Shown here piece by piece: positions 1-8,873 of a DNA stretch of 46,622 bases. Both the position numbers and the translations under genes were made by a program. The notes under the pieces are model-generated. The model made no database searches. It saw only the letters and a list, made by a program, of their open reading frames with translations, and was not told the DNA's origin. This stretch comes from Alphaproteobacteria bacterium (GTDB lineage Bacteria; Pseudomonadota; Alphaproteobacteria; SP197), in assembly GCA_028277285.1 (NCBI GenBank), contig JANQGO010000170.1, positions 1 through 46,622 of the forward strand, read 5' to 3'. The first letter of the stretch is position 1, and every line of letters starts with the position of its first letter.

Positions 1-1
1 C

Positions 2-829
2 GAGCCCTTCGGCATCGCATTGGCGGCGGCCGAGGCGGATCTGGAGAACATCAAACATCGCCTTCAGTCGCTCGCCGCCGAATACCGCCAGGGCGAGGCC
101 GCGATCAACGTGGCGCGCGAGCGCATCCGCTTTCTGACGCTGGAGTACGAACGCCAGGTCTCGCTGGAAGCCGACGGCATCGGCGCGCGGGCCAAGCTGG
201 AGGAGGCCGAGCACGATCTCGCCATGGCCCGGCGCGAGGTCGATGTGTTGACCCAGCAGAACGACATGGTGCTGGCCCAGATGGGCGGCAGCCCCGATCT
301 GCCGCCGGAGGTCCATCCTCTCTATATGAGCGCGCTCGCCGCCCGCGACCGGGCCGCGCTCGATCTTGCCCATACCCTGGTGACCGCGCCGGTCAGCGGC
401 CTGCTGAGCGATGTCGGTCTGGAAGGCGGCGAGTATGTCGAGGCGGGCGAACCGGTGTTTGCGCTGGTCGCCAGCGGCGCGCCGTGGGTCGAGGTGAACC
501 TGAAGGAGGTCGACCTGACCCATGTCGAGGCGGGTCAGGAAGCGACGGTGGTGGTCGATGCCTTTCCCGACCAGGAGTGGCGCGCCACGGTCGCCGGCAT
601 CAGCCCGGCGACTGGCGCGGAGTTCGCGCTGCTGCCGCCCCAGAACGCCACCGGCAACTGGGTCAAGGTCGTGCAGCGCGTGCCGTTGCGTCTGGAGCTT
701 GAGCCGGACCACGATCTCTCGCGCCTGCGTTCGGGCATGACCGTCACGGTCAGCATCGACACCGGCCACACCCGCGATCTCGGCAGTATCGTGCAGGGCG
801 TCCTGGCCGATGTCCTGCCGAACAAGTGA
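2..829 (+). CDS. HlyD/EmrA-family membrane fusion protein (5' end outside window)
   Basis: This is the periplasmic adaptor of a tripartite exporter, linking an inner-membrane pump to an outer-membrane TolC-type channel. The reading frame is open from base 2, so the N-terminal membrane anchor and first barrel strand lie outside the window. What remains is a helical hairpin rich in Glu, Ala, Arg and Gln, then a lipoyl/barrel half around LVTAPVSGLLSDVGLEGGEYV and a beta-barrel ending TVSIDTG, the usual HlyD order. The stop codon overlaps the start of the downstream MFS gene by 4 bp (GTGA), which indicates translational coupling and matches the emrA-emrB arrangement. No outer-membrane channel gene is visible. 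The substrate cannot be deduced. The family assignment is firm; the EmrA subtype rests on the neighbour. Confidence 0.9.
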   Translation, partial: EPFGIALAAAEADLENIKHRLQSLAAEYRQGEAAINVARERIRFLTLEYERQVSLEADGIGARAKLEEAEHDLAMARREVDVLTQQNDMVLAQMGGSPDLPPEVHPLYMSALAARDRAALDLAHTLVTAPVSGLLSDVGLEGGEYVEAGEPVFALVASGAPWVEVNLKEVDLTHVEAGQEATVVVDAFPDQEWRATVAGISPATGAEFALLPPQNATGNWVKVVQRVPLRLELEPDHDLSRLRSGMTVTVSIDTGHTRDLGSIVQGVLADVLPNK

Positions 830-2436
830 GCGCAACTGATGTAGCGACCGCATCGCCGGCGCCTGCGGCGCCGGCGCGCCCCACCGGCATACGTTTTGTC
901 CTGCTGGTCACCTTCGCGACCCTGGCGACCACCGCCTATGACTTTACCTGGACTGTGGTGGCGGTCGCGCTGCCCCACATGCAGGGCACATTCTCGACCA
1001 CCAGCGATCAGATCGCCTGGATGCTGATCGCCTTCATGGTCGGCTCGGCGGTGATGACCGCCAGCACCGGCTGGTTCTCCGCGCGCTTCGGGCGCAAGAA
1101 CCTGTTCCTGTTCGCCACCGCTGGCTACACGATCTCGCTGGTCGGCTGTGGCATGTCGGAGACCTTGATCGAGGCGTCGGTCTGGCGTTTCGCCCAGGGC
1201 CTCGTCGGCGCATCGCTGATCCCGCTCGGCCAGGCCATCGTGGTCGATGCCTTCCCGCCCGAACGTCACGGCCAGGCGACATCGATCTGGGGCATCGGCG
1301 TCATGCTGGGCGCCGTCGCCGGCCCTATCGGCGGCGGTTTCCTCTTGGAGTACTATAGTTGGCCATGGGTCTTCTACATCACGATCCCGGTCGGCATCAT
1401 CGCCCTGATCGGCGCGTGGATCTTTGTGCCGTCGACGCCCGCCGACAAGACACGGCATTTCGATTGGGTCGGCTTCACGACCCTTGTCGTAGGCGCCAGT
1501 CTGCTGCAACTGGCGCTGGCGCGCGGCGAACGCCAGGACTGGTTCGATTCGGCAGAGGTCATCATCGAGATGATGGCAGCCCTTATCCTGCTCTACCTGT
1601 TTGCCGTTCATACGGTGTTCGCCAAGAGACCGTTTGTCGACCGCGCGCTGTTTCTCGACCGCAACTACATGACCGGCATGGTCTTCATCGCCGTCATCGG
1701 TGCGCTGATCGTGCTGCCAAACTTCCTGATGCCCCTGATGCTGCAGCAGATCGGCGGTTACCCGCCGATCGAGACTGGACGCATGATGATGTGGCGCGGC
1801 GGCGGCATCCTTCTCGGCCTTATCCTGGTCGGGCGCATCGCGCACAGGGTCAATCCGCGCTCGATGATCATTTTCGGTCTGGTGTTGATGGCGGTGCCGG
1901 CCTGGTACATGGCGCAATGGACCGTCGAGATACGCGCCAGCGACGTCATGTGGACCAATGCCATTCAAGGGTTCGGCGGCAGTTTCATCTGGGTGCCGCT
2001 CAGCACCCTGACGCTCGCCGGCCTCGCCAAGCGCAATCAGGACCAGGGTTACGCGCTGTTCTACCTGGTCTTCGAGCTTGGCAGTTCGGTCGGCGTCGCC
2101 GCGATCGTCGGCAAACACAGCCGGGACTCGCAGATCAACCACGCCATCCTGACCGAGGCGATCCATCCGTTTAACCAGTTGTTCGGTTACGCGCCGGTCG
2201 AGCGCGCCCTGGACCTCGCCGATCCCGCGACGCTCGCGCTTTTGGAAGCGGAGATCCAGCAACAGTCGGTGATGATTGCCTACAACAACGCGTTCTTCGC
2301 CACCTGTCTGATGGCCGCCGCGCTCATCCCCGCCGTCTTCATCTTCCGAAGACGACAACAGACGACGCCCGAAGAAGTGACGACTGTTGACGAACCCCCG
2401 GCTCCGGAGCCGTTGCCGGCCGGCGCTGACCGTTGA
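826..2436 (+). CDS. DHA2-family (EmrB/QacA-like) MFS multidrug exporter
   Basis: A 536-residue inner-membrane proton-coupled efflux permease. It has the length and hydrophobic pattern of the 14-helix DHA2 family. MFS motif A is visible after helix 2 as GWFSARFGRKN, and antiporter motif C appears as GAVAGPIGGGF in helix 5. The short C-terminal tail is Pro/Glu-rich and cytoplasmic. The GTG start lies inside the stop region of the adaptor gene, so the two are almost certainly cotranslated and form an EmrAB-type pump. Likely substrates are hydrophobic toxins or drugs by family analogy, but nothing in the sequence fixes this. No regulator gene is adjacent in the window. One could lie upstream of the left edge. 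Confidence 0.93.
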   Translation: MSATDVATASPAPAAPARPTGIRFVLLVTFATLATTAYDFTWTVVAVALPHMQGTFSTTSDQIAWMLIAFMVGSAVMTASTGWFSARFGRKNLFLFATAGYTISLVGCGMSETLIEASVWRFAQGLVGASLIPLGQAIVVDAFPPERHGQATSIWGIGVMLGAVAGPIGGGFLLEYYSWPWVFYITIPVGIIALIGAWIFVPSTPADKTRHFDWVGFTTLVVGASLLQLALARGERQDWFDSAEVIIEMMAALILLYLFAVHTVFAKRPFVDRALFLDRNYMTGMVFIAVIGALIVLPNFLMPLMLQQIGGYPPIETGRMMMWRGGGILLGLILVGRIAHRVNPRSMIIFGLVLMAVPAWYMAQWTVEIRASDVMWTNAIQGFGGSFIWVPLSTLTLAGLAKRNQDQGYALFYLVFELGSSVGVAAIVGKHSRDSQINHAILTEAIHPFNQLFGYAPVERALDLADPATLALLEAEIQQQSVMIAYNNAFFATCLMAAALIPAVFIFRRRQQTTPEEVTTVDEPPAPEPLPAGADR

Positions 2437-2528
2437 TGTGCTCGATTTAGTCGGCATCGCCGGCCACGTCGTCACTGCCCAAGCTTTCATCAACATGTCC
2501 CTACTGTGACGACCGTCAATGGTCGCGT

Positions 2529-2999
2529 ATGATCGCGGCACCACATGAAAGGGGTGACGCGGTCTTGACCACCAAGAGAACAACGGTGACTCACGCCAAC
2601 CCCCAATCCCACGTCAAGACCTCAGCCGGTGACATGCAGGTATCGGATCCGCCCGTTCTGGATCACGAGACCCTGCGGTCGCTGGCGGACGCGATCGGCT
2701 GGCCCAAGGTCAGCCACTTTATCCGCGACTTCACCGACCACGCCAACCATCACCGCGCGGCCATGCGCGCCGCGCTCGCCAATGGCGACTACGAGACGCT
2801 TTACCGCTCCGCCCACATGTTGGTCTCGGTGTCCGGCAGCCTGGGCGCGGTCGCCACGTCGGGATTGTGCGACAAGCTGCAAAAGGCCGCGCAAGCGTCG
2901 GAAGCTGCAACGTCCAGAACGCTGTTCGACGAAGTCGATCGCGCAATCGATCAGGCGCTTGGCGAACTCCAGGAGCTGGTGGTCAAGACCAAGTCCTGA
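2529..2999 (+). CDS. Hpt-domain (histidine phosphotransfer) protein, orphan
   Basis: A small helical protein whose core resembles the Hpt four-helix bundle that relays phosphate between response regulators. The likely phospho-acceptor is H96 (numbered from 2529) in AHMLVSVSGSLGA. This matches the family pattern His-x-Leu...Gly-Ala, but the usual Lys-Gly after the Leu is replaced by Val-Ser. Spacing to the conserved Gly-Ala is kept. The first ~35 residues look unstructured and the start is uncertain: ATG 2529 lacks a clear ribosome site, while GTG 2586 has AAGAGAA upstream and ATG 2635 is a third option. No kinase or response regulator is adjacent, so it is an orphan here. It could be a phosphorelay intermediate or a degenerate, non-phosphorylated bundle. 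Confidence 0.7.
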   Translation: MIAAPHERGDAVLTTKRTTVTHANPQSHVKTSAGDMQVSDPPVLDHETLRSLADAIGWPKVSHFIRDFTDHANHHRAAMRAALANGDYETLYRSAHMLVSVSGSLGAVATSGLCDKLQKAAQASEAATSRTLFDEVDRAIDQALGELQELVVKTKS

Positions 3000-3011
3000 C
3001 CACTGTCTCGC

Positions 3012-3959
3012 TCAGCGGCTGGCGCGCCGTTTCTCGATCGCATCCCAGATCTGCGCTTCCAGCTTCACGCCGTCAAAGCGGTTGATTTCCTGCAAGCCCG
3101 TCGGTGACGTAACGTTGATCTCGGTCAGATAGTCGCCGATGACGTCGATGCCGACAAAGATCAGGCCGCGCTCGACCAGTGCCGGTGCGATGGCATCGCA
3201 GATCTCGCGCTCGCGTTGGGTCAATGTCGCGGCCAGGGGCTTGCCGCCGGCATGCATGTTGGAGCGGGCTTCGCCGGCCGGCGGCACCCGGTTGATCGCG
3301 CCGGCCGGTTTGCCGTCGATCAAGATGATGCGTTTGTCGCCGGCCCGTACCTCCGGCAGATACTGCTGCACGATCACCGGTTCGCGGTACATGGCCGTGA
3401 ACATTTCCAGAAGCGCGTTCAGGTTCTCGTCTTCCGGCGTCATGTGGAACACGCCGGCGCCGCCGTTGCCGTAGAGCGGCTTGACGATGATGTCCTTGTA
3501 ATCGGCACGGAAGTCGTGCACCGCCTGGGCGTTCGACGTGATCAGCGTCGGCGGCATCACGCCGTCGAAATGGGTGACGAAGAGTTTTTCCGGCGCGTTG
3601 CGCACATGGGCCGGGTCGTTCACCACCAGGGTGCTGGGATGGATGTGCTCCAACAGATGGGTCGCGGTGATATAGGACATATCGAAAGGCGGGTCCTGAC
3701 GCATCAGCACCACGTCCATGATCGACAGGTCGATCAGCTGTCCGTTGCCGAGCGTCGCGTGGTTGCCCTTCTCGCGCCGCACGACAAGCGGGCGCGCAAA
3801 GGCCGAGACGCGGCCGTCGCGGAAGATCAGATCGCTCGGCATGTAGTGGTAGAGGCCGTGACCGCGTTCCTGCGCCTCCAGCGCCAGGACGAAGGTGCTG
3901 TCGGCGTCGATATCGATCGTCTCGATGGGATCCATCTGGATCGCGACCGCAAGGCTCAT
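3012..3959 (-). CDS. gshB: Glutathione synthetase
   Basis: This cytoplasmic ATP-grasp ligase joins gamma-glutamylcysteine and glycine to make glutathione. At 315 residues it matches the prokaryotic GshB length. Visible landmarks are [10 protein letters not shown] near residues 88-97, the ATP-grasp loop [12 protein letters not shown] at 160-171, and the C-terminal NVTSPTG at 282-288 that closes the active site. It is convergent with the Hpt gene (12 bp between stops). It lies downstream of the yraN and BON-lipoprotein genes on the same strand, a grouping with yraN that is frequent in alphaproteobacteria. The 118-bp gap upstream leaves room for its own promoter. Gamma-glutamylcysteine ligase is not in the window. 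The glutathione link to the GST at 26.9 kb is functional only, not positional. Confidence 0.96.
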   Translation of the reverse strand: MSLAVAIQMDPIETIDIDADSTFVLALEAQERGHGLYHYMPSDLIFRDGRVSAFARPLVVRREKGNHATLGNGQLIDLSIMDVVLMRQDPPFDMSYITATHLLEHIHPSTLVVNDPAHVRNAPEKLFVTHFDGVMPPTLITSNAQAVHDFRADYKDIIVKPLYGNGGAGVFHMTPEDENLNALLEMFTAMYREPVIVQQYLPEVRAGDKRIILIDGKPAGAINRVPPAGEARSNMHAGGKPLAATLTQREREICDAIAPALVERGLIFVGIDVIGDYLTEINVTSPTGLQEINRFDGVKLEAQIWDAIEKRRASR

Positions 3960-4077
3960 GTCGGGTTCCCGTTAAGAAAGCTGGCGCGACACAAGGCCGC
4001 TCGCTTGGGGCAACTTCACAAGCCCGCACCAAGGGATCAAGGGGAAACTTGCTCAGGCCCGCGGTGGGCCGGATCGG

Positions 4078-4674
4078 CTAGCCGGCCGACTGCGAAGCCG
4101 GCAGCACGCGGACGTAGCTGACGATATCGCGCACCTTCGGGATCGTGCGGGCATGGGCGACGACCCTGTTCAGCTCCGCCTGGGATTTCGCGATGCCGGT
4201 GAGGTAGACGATGCCGTGCACGGTCTCGACGTTGTAGTTGATCGACGCGATCTCCTTGTCCCACAAGAGATCGCTGCGCAATTGGGTCGAGATCCAGACG
4301 TCGTCGGCGTAGTAGGCAAAGCTGCCTTCGGTGACCTGGATCTCGTTCGCGACTTCCTTGACGCCGTTGACCTGCCAGGTCAGGCGCACCGCATCGATCC
4401 GGTCTTCCGGGGTATCGACAACGCCGGCCAGAAGCACCCGGCCTTCGGTGACGTCGATGGAAACGTCCTGGAACAGCTCTTCGTTATAGCGGAACAGACG
4501 CTCGCTGATCTCGACGACCAGGGTGGCGTCCTCGACCTGGTCGCCAAGCGACCGCTCTTCGGCGACCGCGACACCCGCTTTGGCGCCCACACCAAGCCAG
4601 ACGCCTGGCCCGCACGCACTCAACGAAAGGCCACCCGCCATCAAAACCAAGACCGTGATCAGGCTGCGCACCAT
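4078..4674 (-). CDS. DolP/YraP-like lipoprotein with two BON domains
   Basis: A probable outer-membrane lipoprotein. Starting at the internal ATG (4672-4674) gives a compact signal peptide, with Arg near the N-terminus, a Leu/Val-rich core and lipobox LSAC. A longer version begins at ATG 4707 but puts acidic residues in front of the signal. Two BON domains follow, the first around VEISERLFRYNEELFQDVSI and the second around STQLRSDLLWDKEIASINYN. Each ends in the typical Gly-x-Val-Leu/Tyr-Leu-x-Gly strand. E. coli DolP (YraP) has the same architecture and sits beside yraN and lpoA, as here. DolP supports outer-membrane integrity and BAM function; that role is inferred by homology. It probably belongs to a yraN-BON-gshB transcription unit. 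Confidence 0.88.
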   Translation of the reverse strand: MVRSLITVLVLMAGGLSLSACGPGVWLGVGAKAGVAVAEERSLGDQVEDATLVVEISERLFRYNEELFQDVSIDVTEGRVLLAGVVDTPEDRIDAVRLTWQVNGVKEVANEIQVTEGSFAYYADDVWISTQLRSDLLWDKEIASINYNVETVHGIVYLTGIAKSQAELNRVVAHARTIPKVRDIVSYVRVLPASQSAG

Positions 4675-4757
4675 CAGGGCCGACGTTTCCGCTACATCCT
4701 CGGACATTCTATATCTTGGGTATCCCCGCGCTCACAACCTACAAGATAACCCAAACT

Positions 4758-5123
4758 TCACCGATCGTCGCGCCACGCGTCGGCCTCGTGACGGGGCAGA
4801 CGCCATGGTCTGACGACGATCAGGTCGATACGCCAAGTAAAGCCTTGGAACTGTGGCCGATATGCGACGTAGCTTTCGAGCGCGCGGATAATGCGCTGTT
4901 GCTGACGCGCGGTGACGATCTCCTCGCCCGGCGTACGGCGTGCCTTGACCTCGACGGCGACCAGGACGTCGCCTCGGCTCGCCATGATGTCGATCTCGCC
5001 GGCCGGTGTGCGGGCGCGCCGTTCGACAATCCGGTAGCCCTTCAGGCGCAGCAACCAGACGGCGATCGTCTCGCCCAGGCGGCCGAAACCTTCCGCGCGC
5101 CGGCGTTTGTCGGTCCCGGTCAC
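4758..5123 (-). CDS. yraN: YraN/UPF0102-family endonuclease-like protein
   Basis: A 121-residue protein with the restriction-endonuclease-like core of the UPF0102 family. The PD-(D/E)xK signature is intact: GEID (E43, D45), then E58 and K60 in AVEVKAR. The N-terminal RRRAEGFGRLGETIA helix is also typical. The cellular function of YraN proteins is not settled; the conserved residues suggest metal-dependent nuclease activity. The start is GTG at 5121-5123. The gene is divergent from the LpoA-like gene (94 bp between starts) and leads into the BON lipoprotein and gshB. In many proteobacteria rsmI sits next to yraN, but no rsmI is present in this gap. Confidence 0.92.
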   Translation of the reverse strand: MTGTDKRRRAEGFGRLGETIAVWLLRLKGYRIVERRARTPAGEIDIMASRGDVLVAVEVKARRTPGEEIVTARQQQRIIRALESYVAYRPQFQGFTWRIDLIVVRPWRLPRHEADAWRDDR

Positions 5124-5217
5124 GGCGCCTCAGGCCACAGTTCCGCCGATAACCTTGCTATGATGGAACGGCGATTTACTCCACAGCGAGCCAACGTTAG
5201 GTTCGCGGAGCAGAGGG

Positions 5218-6624
5218 ATGGTGGGCACGATGGCAGTGTGTTCTGGGGCGAAACGGATGGATTGGCGCGGCTGGTCATGGCTTGCGATCAGTCTGGCACT
5301 CTTCATGGCGCTGGCCGCCTGTCAAGCCAGGCAGACCCAGGTCGAAAGCTCGCCGATCGACGAGCGGCCGGAGGAGACCGAACTCCTCGTACTCGACCAG
5401 CCGGCTGTGATCGTCGATGAAAACGCGCTGCCGCCCGAGGAGCTGACGCCCTATGGTGTTGCCGCGCCGGGTGTCAAGCGCATCGCCCTCTTGCTGCCGC
5501 TGACCGGTCAGCATGCGGATCTGGGTCAAGCGATGGCCGATGCCGCGGCGCTCGCCCTGTTCGACATCAACAGTCCCGACCTGGAGCTTATCGTCCGCGA
5601 TACCGAGGGCACGGCGATGGGCGCGGAAATCGCCGCCCGCGACGTGGTCGCCGCCAATCCGGACCTGATCGTCGGGCCGCTGTTCGCAACCGACGTCGAA
5701 GCCGTGTCGCGGGTCGCACGGCAGGCCGGCATCAACATGATTTCGCTGTCGTCGGACCGGCGCGCGGCGATCAACGGCGCCTACATCATGGGCCTGGACC
5801 CGTTCCAGCAGGTCGACCGGGTGGTCGGCTATGCCGCCGAACAGGGCTACACCCGCTTCGCCACCCTGGCGCCCGGCGGTTCGTTCGGCTCTCAGATGGT
5901 CCAGGCCTTCCGGGACGCGGCCCAGCTGCATGGCGTCGAGGTCGTCGGTGTGTCGTTCTATGATCCCGCGTCCCAGGATCTGGCCGACGTGGTGCGTGGC
6001 TTCACCAGCTACGATGGCCGTCGTGCCGCGTTGAACGCGCAGATCGCCGAATTGCAGGCCCAGAACGACGAAGTCTCGCGCGCCGCCATTGAACGGCTGG
6101 AGACGATGGAGGTCGCCGGCACGCTCGACTTCGACGCCCTGTTCCTGCCGGAGTCCGGCGCTGAACTGCGCACGCTTGCCGGCTACCTCTCGTTCTATGG
6201 CGTCGATCCCGGCAGCGTCCGGATCCTCGGGCTGTCGAGCTGGGAAGACCCGTCGCTGTTGACCGAGCCCGGCTTGGCCGGCGCCTGGTTCGCCACGACG
6301 CCGGCGGACCGGCGCGAGTGGTTCTTCACGCGGTTCGAGGAAACCTATGGCGAAGAGGCGCCGCGGCTCGCGACGCTCACCTATGACGCGGTGGCGCTGG
6401 CGGCCGCGTTGATGCGCAACGGCGTCTCCGGCGATTTCAGCGATGCCGCCCTGACCGATTGGCGTGGTTTCGGCGGTGTCGAGGGTCTGTTCCGATTCAA
6501 GACCAGCGGCGTGCCCGAACGCGGCCTCGCCGTGGTCGAGATCGAACGGAGCGGCTTCCGCATCGTCAGCCCGGCACCGACCAGCTTCGCCGGCCCGGTG
6601 ATCTCCTGGCTGGAGCTTAAGTAG
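5218..6624 (+). CDS. LpoA-like penicillin-binding protein activator (lipoprotein)
   Basis: A 468-residue lipoprotein with the periplasmic-binding-protein type-1 fold of the LpoA C-terminal domain. The signal sequence has lipobox ALAAC (C35 from this start); the inner ATG at 5257 would give a shorter and tidier signal peptide. The mature part begins with a Pro/Glu-rich linker. The domain then opens with RIALLLPLTGQHADLGQAM and continues through DLIVGPLFATDVEAVSRVA and YDAVALAAALM. E. coli LpoA also has an N-terminal TPR-like domain, which is absent here, as in many alphaproteobacterial homologues. Its likely role is to stimulate a class A penicillin-binding protein from the outer membrane, inferred from family and from the yraN/DolP neighbours. 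A branched-chain amino-acid binding protein is the main alternative, but the lipobox and context favour LpoA. Confidence 0.85.
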   Translation: MVGTMAVCSGAKRMDWRGWSWLAISLALFMALAACQARQTQVESSPIDERPEETELLVLDQPAVIVDENALPPEELTPYGVAAPGVKRIALLLPLTGQHADLGQAMADAAALALFDINSPDLELIVRDTEGTAMGAEIAARDVVAANPDLIVGPLFATDVEAVSRVARQAGINMISLSSDRRAAINGAYIMGLDPFQQVDRVVGYAAEQGYTRFATLAPGGSFGSQMVQAFRDAAQLHGVEVVGVSFYDPASQDLADVVRGFTSYDGRRAALNAQIAELQAQNDEVSRAAIERLETMEVAGTLDFDALFLPESGAELRTLAGYLSFYGVDPGSVRILGLSSWEDPSLLTEPGLAGAWFATTPADRREWFFTRFEETYGEEAPRLATLTYDAVALAAALMRNGVSGDFSDAALTDWRGFGGVEGLFRFKTSGVPERGLAVVEIERSGFRIVSPAPTSFAGPVISWLELK

Positions 6625-6636
6625 GCGCTCCGGCGC

Positions 6637-7848
6637 TCAGACCAGCAGTTCCCGTAGCACGCTGTTCAGCAGCGGGCGGCCCCGGGGTGTCAGACGGAGC
6701 GTGTCGTCCGATGCCACGAGATGGCCGGAGGCGACGAGGCGCGCGCGCCGGTCCGGTGCGACCGCCTCATCCAGCCCCACGCCGGCGACCCGGCGCATGA
6801 CGGTCTCGGAGAGCCCGCCGGTAAGGCGCAGCCCCATCATCAGGACTTCCTCGATGCGTTCGCGCGCGCCGATCTCAATGACCTCGGCGGTTGCATGGCC
6901 TTGCCGTTCAACGGCGCTGAGCCACGTCTCCGGCGCCTTCTCCTGACGCCGTGCGACGGTGGCGCCGTTATCGGTCAGGCGGCCGTGGGCGCCCGGCCCG
7001 ACGCCGACCCAATCACCGGATCGCCAATAGATCAGGTTGTGGCGGCTTTCCGCGCCCGGCCGCGCGTGGTTGGAGATTTCGTAGGCCGGCAGGCCGGCGG
7101 CCGCGGTCATCGCCTGGGTGAGGTCGTAGAGCTCGGCGGCATGGTCGTCGTCGGGCACGACGAGCTCGCCGCGCTGGGCGAGCGTCCAGAAGCGCGTGCC
7201 CTGTTCCAGGGTCAACTGGTAGAGCGACAGATGCTCGGTGGCGAAAGCAAGCGCGCGTTCCAGTTCCGCTCGCCACGCATCGGGCGTCTGGCCGGGCCGC
7301 GCATAGATCAGATCGAAACTGGTGCGTCCGACGGTCTTGTCGGCGATGTCCAGGGCACGCAGGGCTTCGGCCACATTGTGTCGACGGCCCAGCAGGCGCA
7401 GCGCGTCGTCGTCGAGCGCCTGGACACCGATCGACAGGCGGTTGACGCCGGCAGCCGCATAACCGGCGAACCTGTCGGCCTCGACCGACCCGGGGTTGGC
7501 CTCCAGCGTCACCTCCAAATCGGTGACCAGCGGCCAGTGTTTCGCGATCTGGTCCAGGACCGCCTCGACCGTCGCCGCGGTCATCAAGGACGGCGTGCCA
7601 CCGCCGAAGAAGACGCTTGCGACCGTGCGCCCCGGCGCCAGGACCGCCATGGCATCGAGTTCGGCGACCAGGGCCCGCGCCCAGCGTTGGTCATCGACCG
7701 TCTCCCGCACGTGGCTGTTGAAGTCGCAATACGGGCACTTCGACTCACAGAACGGCCAGTGCACATAGATGCCGAAGCCGGGATCGTCGGCGGCGTCGCG
7801 CCGCCGCTCGGGCATTGTTTGGGGCAGAGCCGTCATCGGCGCGACCAT
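6637..7848 (-). CDS. hemW: Radical SAM heme chaperone HemW
   Basis: A 403-residue radical-SAM protein. The [4Fe-4S] motif CxxxCxxC is seen as CESKCPYC (C34, C38, C41) following IYVHWPF. True coproporphyrinogen dehydrogenase HemN has a further Cys two residues on (CxxxCxxCxC); here it is Phe, which points to HemW. The Gly-rich FFGGGTPSL and GVQALDDDALRLLGRRHN segments are also family hallmarks. HemW binds heme and is thought to deliver it to client proteins; older annotations call it oxygen-independent coproporphyrinogen oxidase. It is convergent with the LpoA-like gene (12 bp). ATG 7836 is an alternative start, since neither candidate has a clear ribosome site. In related genomes it usually directly follows rdgB, but here two genes intervene. 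Confidence 0.95.
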   Translation of the reverse strand: MVAPMTALPQTMPERRRDAADDPGFGIYVHWPFCESKCPYCDFNSHVRETVDDQRWARALVAELDAMAVLAPGRTVASVFFGGGTPSLMTAATVEAVLDQIAKHWPLVTDLEVTLEANPGSVEADRFAGYAAAGVNRLSIGVQALDDDALRLLGRRHNVAEALRALDIADKTVGRTSFDLIYARPGQTPDAWRAELERALAFATEHLSLYQLTLEQGTRFWTLAQRGELVVPDDDHAAELYDLTQAMTAAAGLPAYEISNHARPGAESRHNLIYWRSGDWVGVGPGAHGRLTDNGATVARRQEKAPETWLSAVERQGHATAEVIEIGARERIEEVLMMGLRLTGGLSETVMRRVAGVGLDEAVAPDRRARLVASGHLVASDDTLRLTPRGRPLLNSVLRELLV

Positions 7849-7905
7849 AACCCAAGCCGGTGGCGCGAACCTAGATATGCTGACGACTTGCCGTGCCGAT
7901 CGGCC

Positions 7906-8769
7906 CTAAACGTTCTGCAGATCCTGTTCATCGTAACCGGCGGCTTCGTGGTTGGCCTTGCGCGGTCCGAGCAGGAGTTCGGGATCGCGGTCTTCGGACC
8001 AGCCGAGCACGGGCGTATGGGCGCGATAGCCCAAGAGCTGCTGCACACGCGGCGGCAAGGCAGCGGCCTTGTCAGGCGGGCAGGAAAGGTACTGGTTCTC
8101 CTCCTGGCGCAGCCAACCGACGGAGAAACCGGAGACGATGGCAGTGCGCGGTGTTTCCGTTCGGTTGATGCCGGCGCCGTGCAGCAGCGATCCCAGCCAG
8201 ACCACGGCCGATCCCTTGGCCATCTCGGCCAGCACCACGTCGTCTTCGGTCGCAACGCGGTCGCGCGGCCACAGGTGGCTGCCGGGTACCATGCGTGTCG
8301 CGCCGTTCTCGGCGGTGAAGTCGGTGCCGGCGACGATGAAGGAAAGCAGGATCTCCTTGTCCCCCGGCTCAAGCTCGACATAGGGCTGATAGACGCCGGT
8401 GTCGCGATGCAGAGGCTGCAGTTTGCCGCCGGACCAGACCTGCAGAATGCCGAGGACCTGAACCTGATAGCTCTTGCAGTTCTCCAGCAGGACGGCATCA
8501 GCCAGCGCGCCGAGTAGGGGGTCGGCGATGATGTCGCCGGCCGCCGACGATTTCGCGGCCAGCGCGTGGACCCGCTTCATCGCGCCGCCGAAGAACGCGC
8601 CGCCCGCCGCCGGTGTCCGGTCGAGATCCGGCTGCACGTCACCGATCAGGCGGTCGATGACGTCGTCGGAAATCAGCCGATCGAGAACGACAACGCCGTC
8701 ATCGCTAAGCGATGCCAGGATCGCGTCCTGGCTGGCGTCACATTCAAATCGTGCGAGTTCCACGGCCAT
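7906..8769 (-). CDS. Phytanoyl-CoA dioxygenase (PhyH)-family oxygenase
   Basis: A 287-residue Fe(II)/2-oxoglutarate oxygenase of the PhyH type. The metal triad is visible as H121 and D123 in LHRDTG and H197 in LLHGAG. R208 in TPRTA is a good candidate for binding the 2-oxoglutarate carboxylate. PGSH at 162-165 is another family landmark. Substrates of bacterial PhyH proteins are diverse (halogenation, hydroxylation of small molecules, phosphonate metabolism) and cannot be told from this sequence. The gene is divergent from a LysR regulator across a 109-bp AT-rich region that contains a candidate LysR operator, so regulation by that protein is likely. The pair interrupts an otherwise conserved hemW-rdgB arrangement. 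Confidence 0.87.
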   Translation of the reverse strand: MAVELARFECDASQDAILASLSDDGVVVLDRLISDDVIDRLIGDVQPDLDRTPAAGGAFFGGAMKRVHALAAKSSAAGDIIADPLLGALADAVLLENCKSYQVQVLGILQVWSGGKLQPLHRDTGVYQPYVELEPGDKEILLSFIVAGTDFTAENGATRMVPGSHLWPRDRVATEDDVVLAEMAKGSAVVWLGSLLHGAGINRTETPRTAIVSGFSVGWLRQEENQYLSCPPDKAAALPPRVQQLLGYRAHTPVLGWSEDRDPELLLGPRKANHEAAGYDEQDLQNV

Positions 8770-8850
8770 ATCTCCGAGCTAATGGACCAAGCGAGGTCAT
8801 AGAGCTTGGCGCAGGCGCTAGCCATTGATCAAATTTAAATAGTGAAAGAC

Positions 8851-8873
8851 TGATATCTAAGATAGGAATATCA
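8851..8873. promoter_or_regulatory. Candidate LysR-type operator (TGATAT-N11-ATATCA)
   Basis: A perfect 6-bp inverted repeat, TGATAT at 8851-8856 and ATATCA at 8868-8873, is separated by exactly 11 bases. This is the T-N11-A geometry expected for LysR-family proteins. It lies in the AT-rich gap between the divergent oxygenase and LysR genes. It ends 5 bp before the LysR start codon and overlaps its likely ribosome-binding site (AGGA), which suggests negative autoregulation. A second short palindrome, TTGATCAA, is at 8825-8832. Confidence 0.6.

Noticed and set aside
535-2583. Very long minus-strand open frame antisense to the exporter genes (similar ones at 11231-13078, 15243-16847 and 6721-8517)
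   Set aside because: They lie opposite well-identified genes, are rich in Arg/His/Asp/Gly runs typical of GC-rich shadow frames, and show no recognisable domains or ribosome sites.
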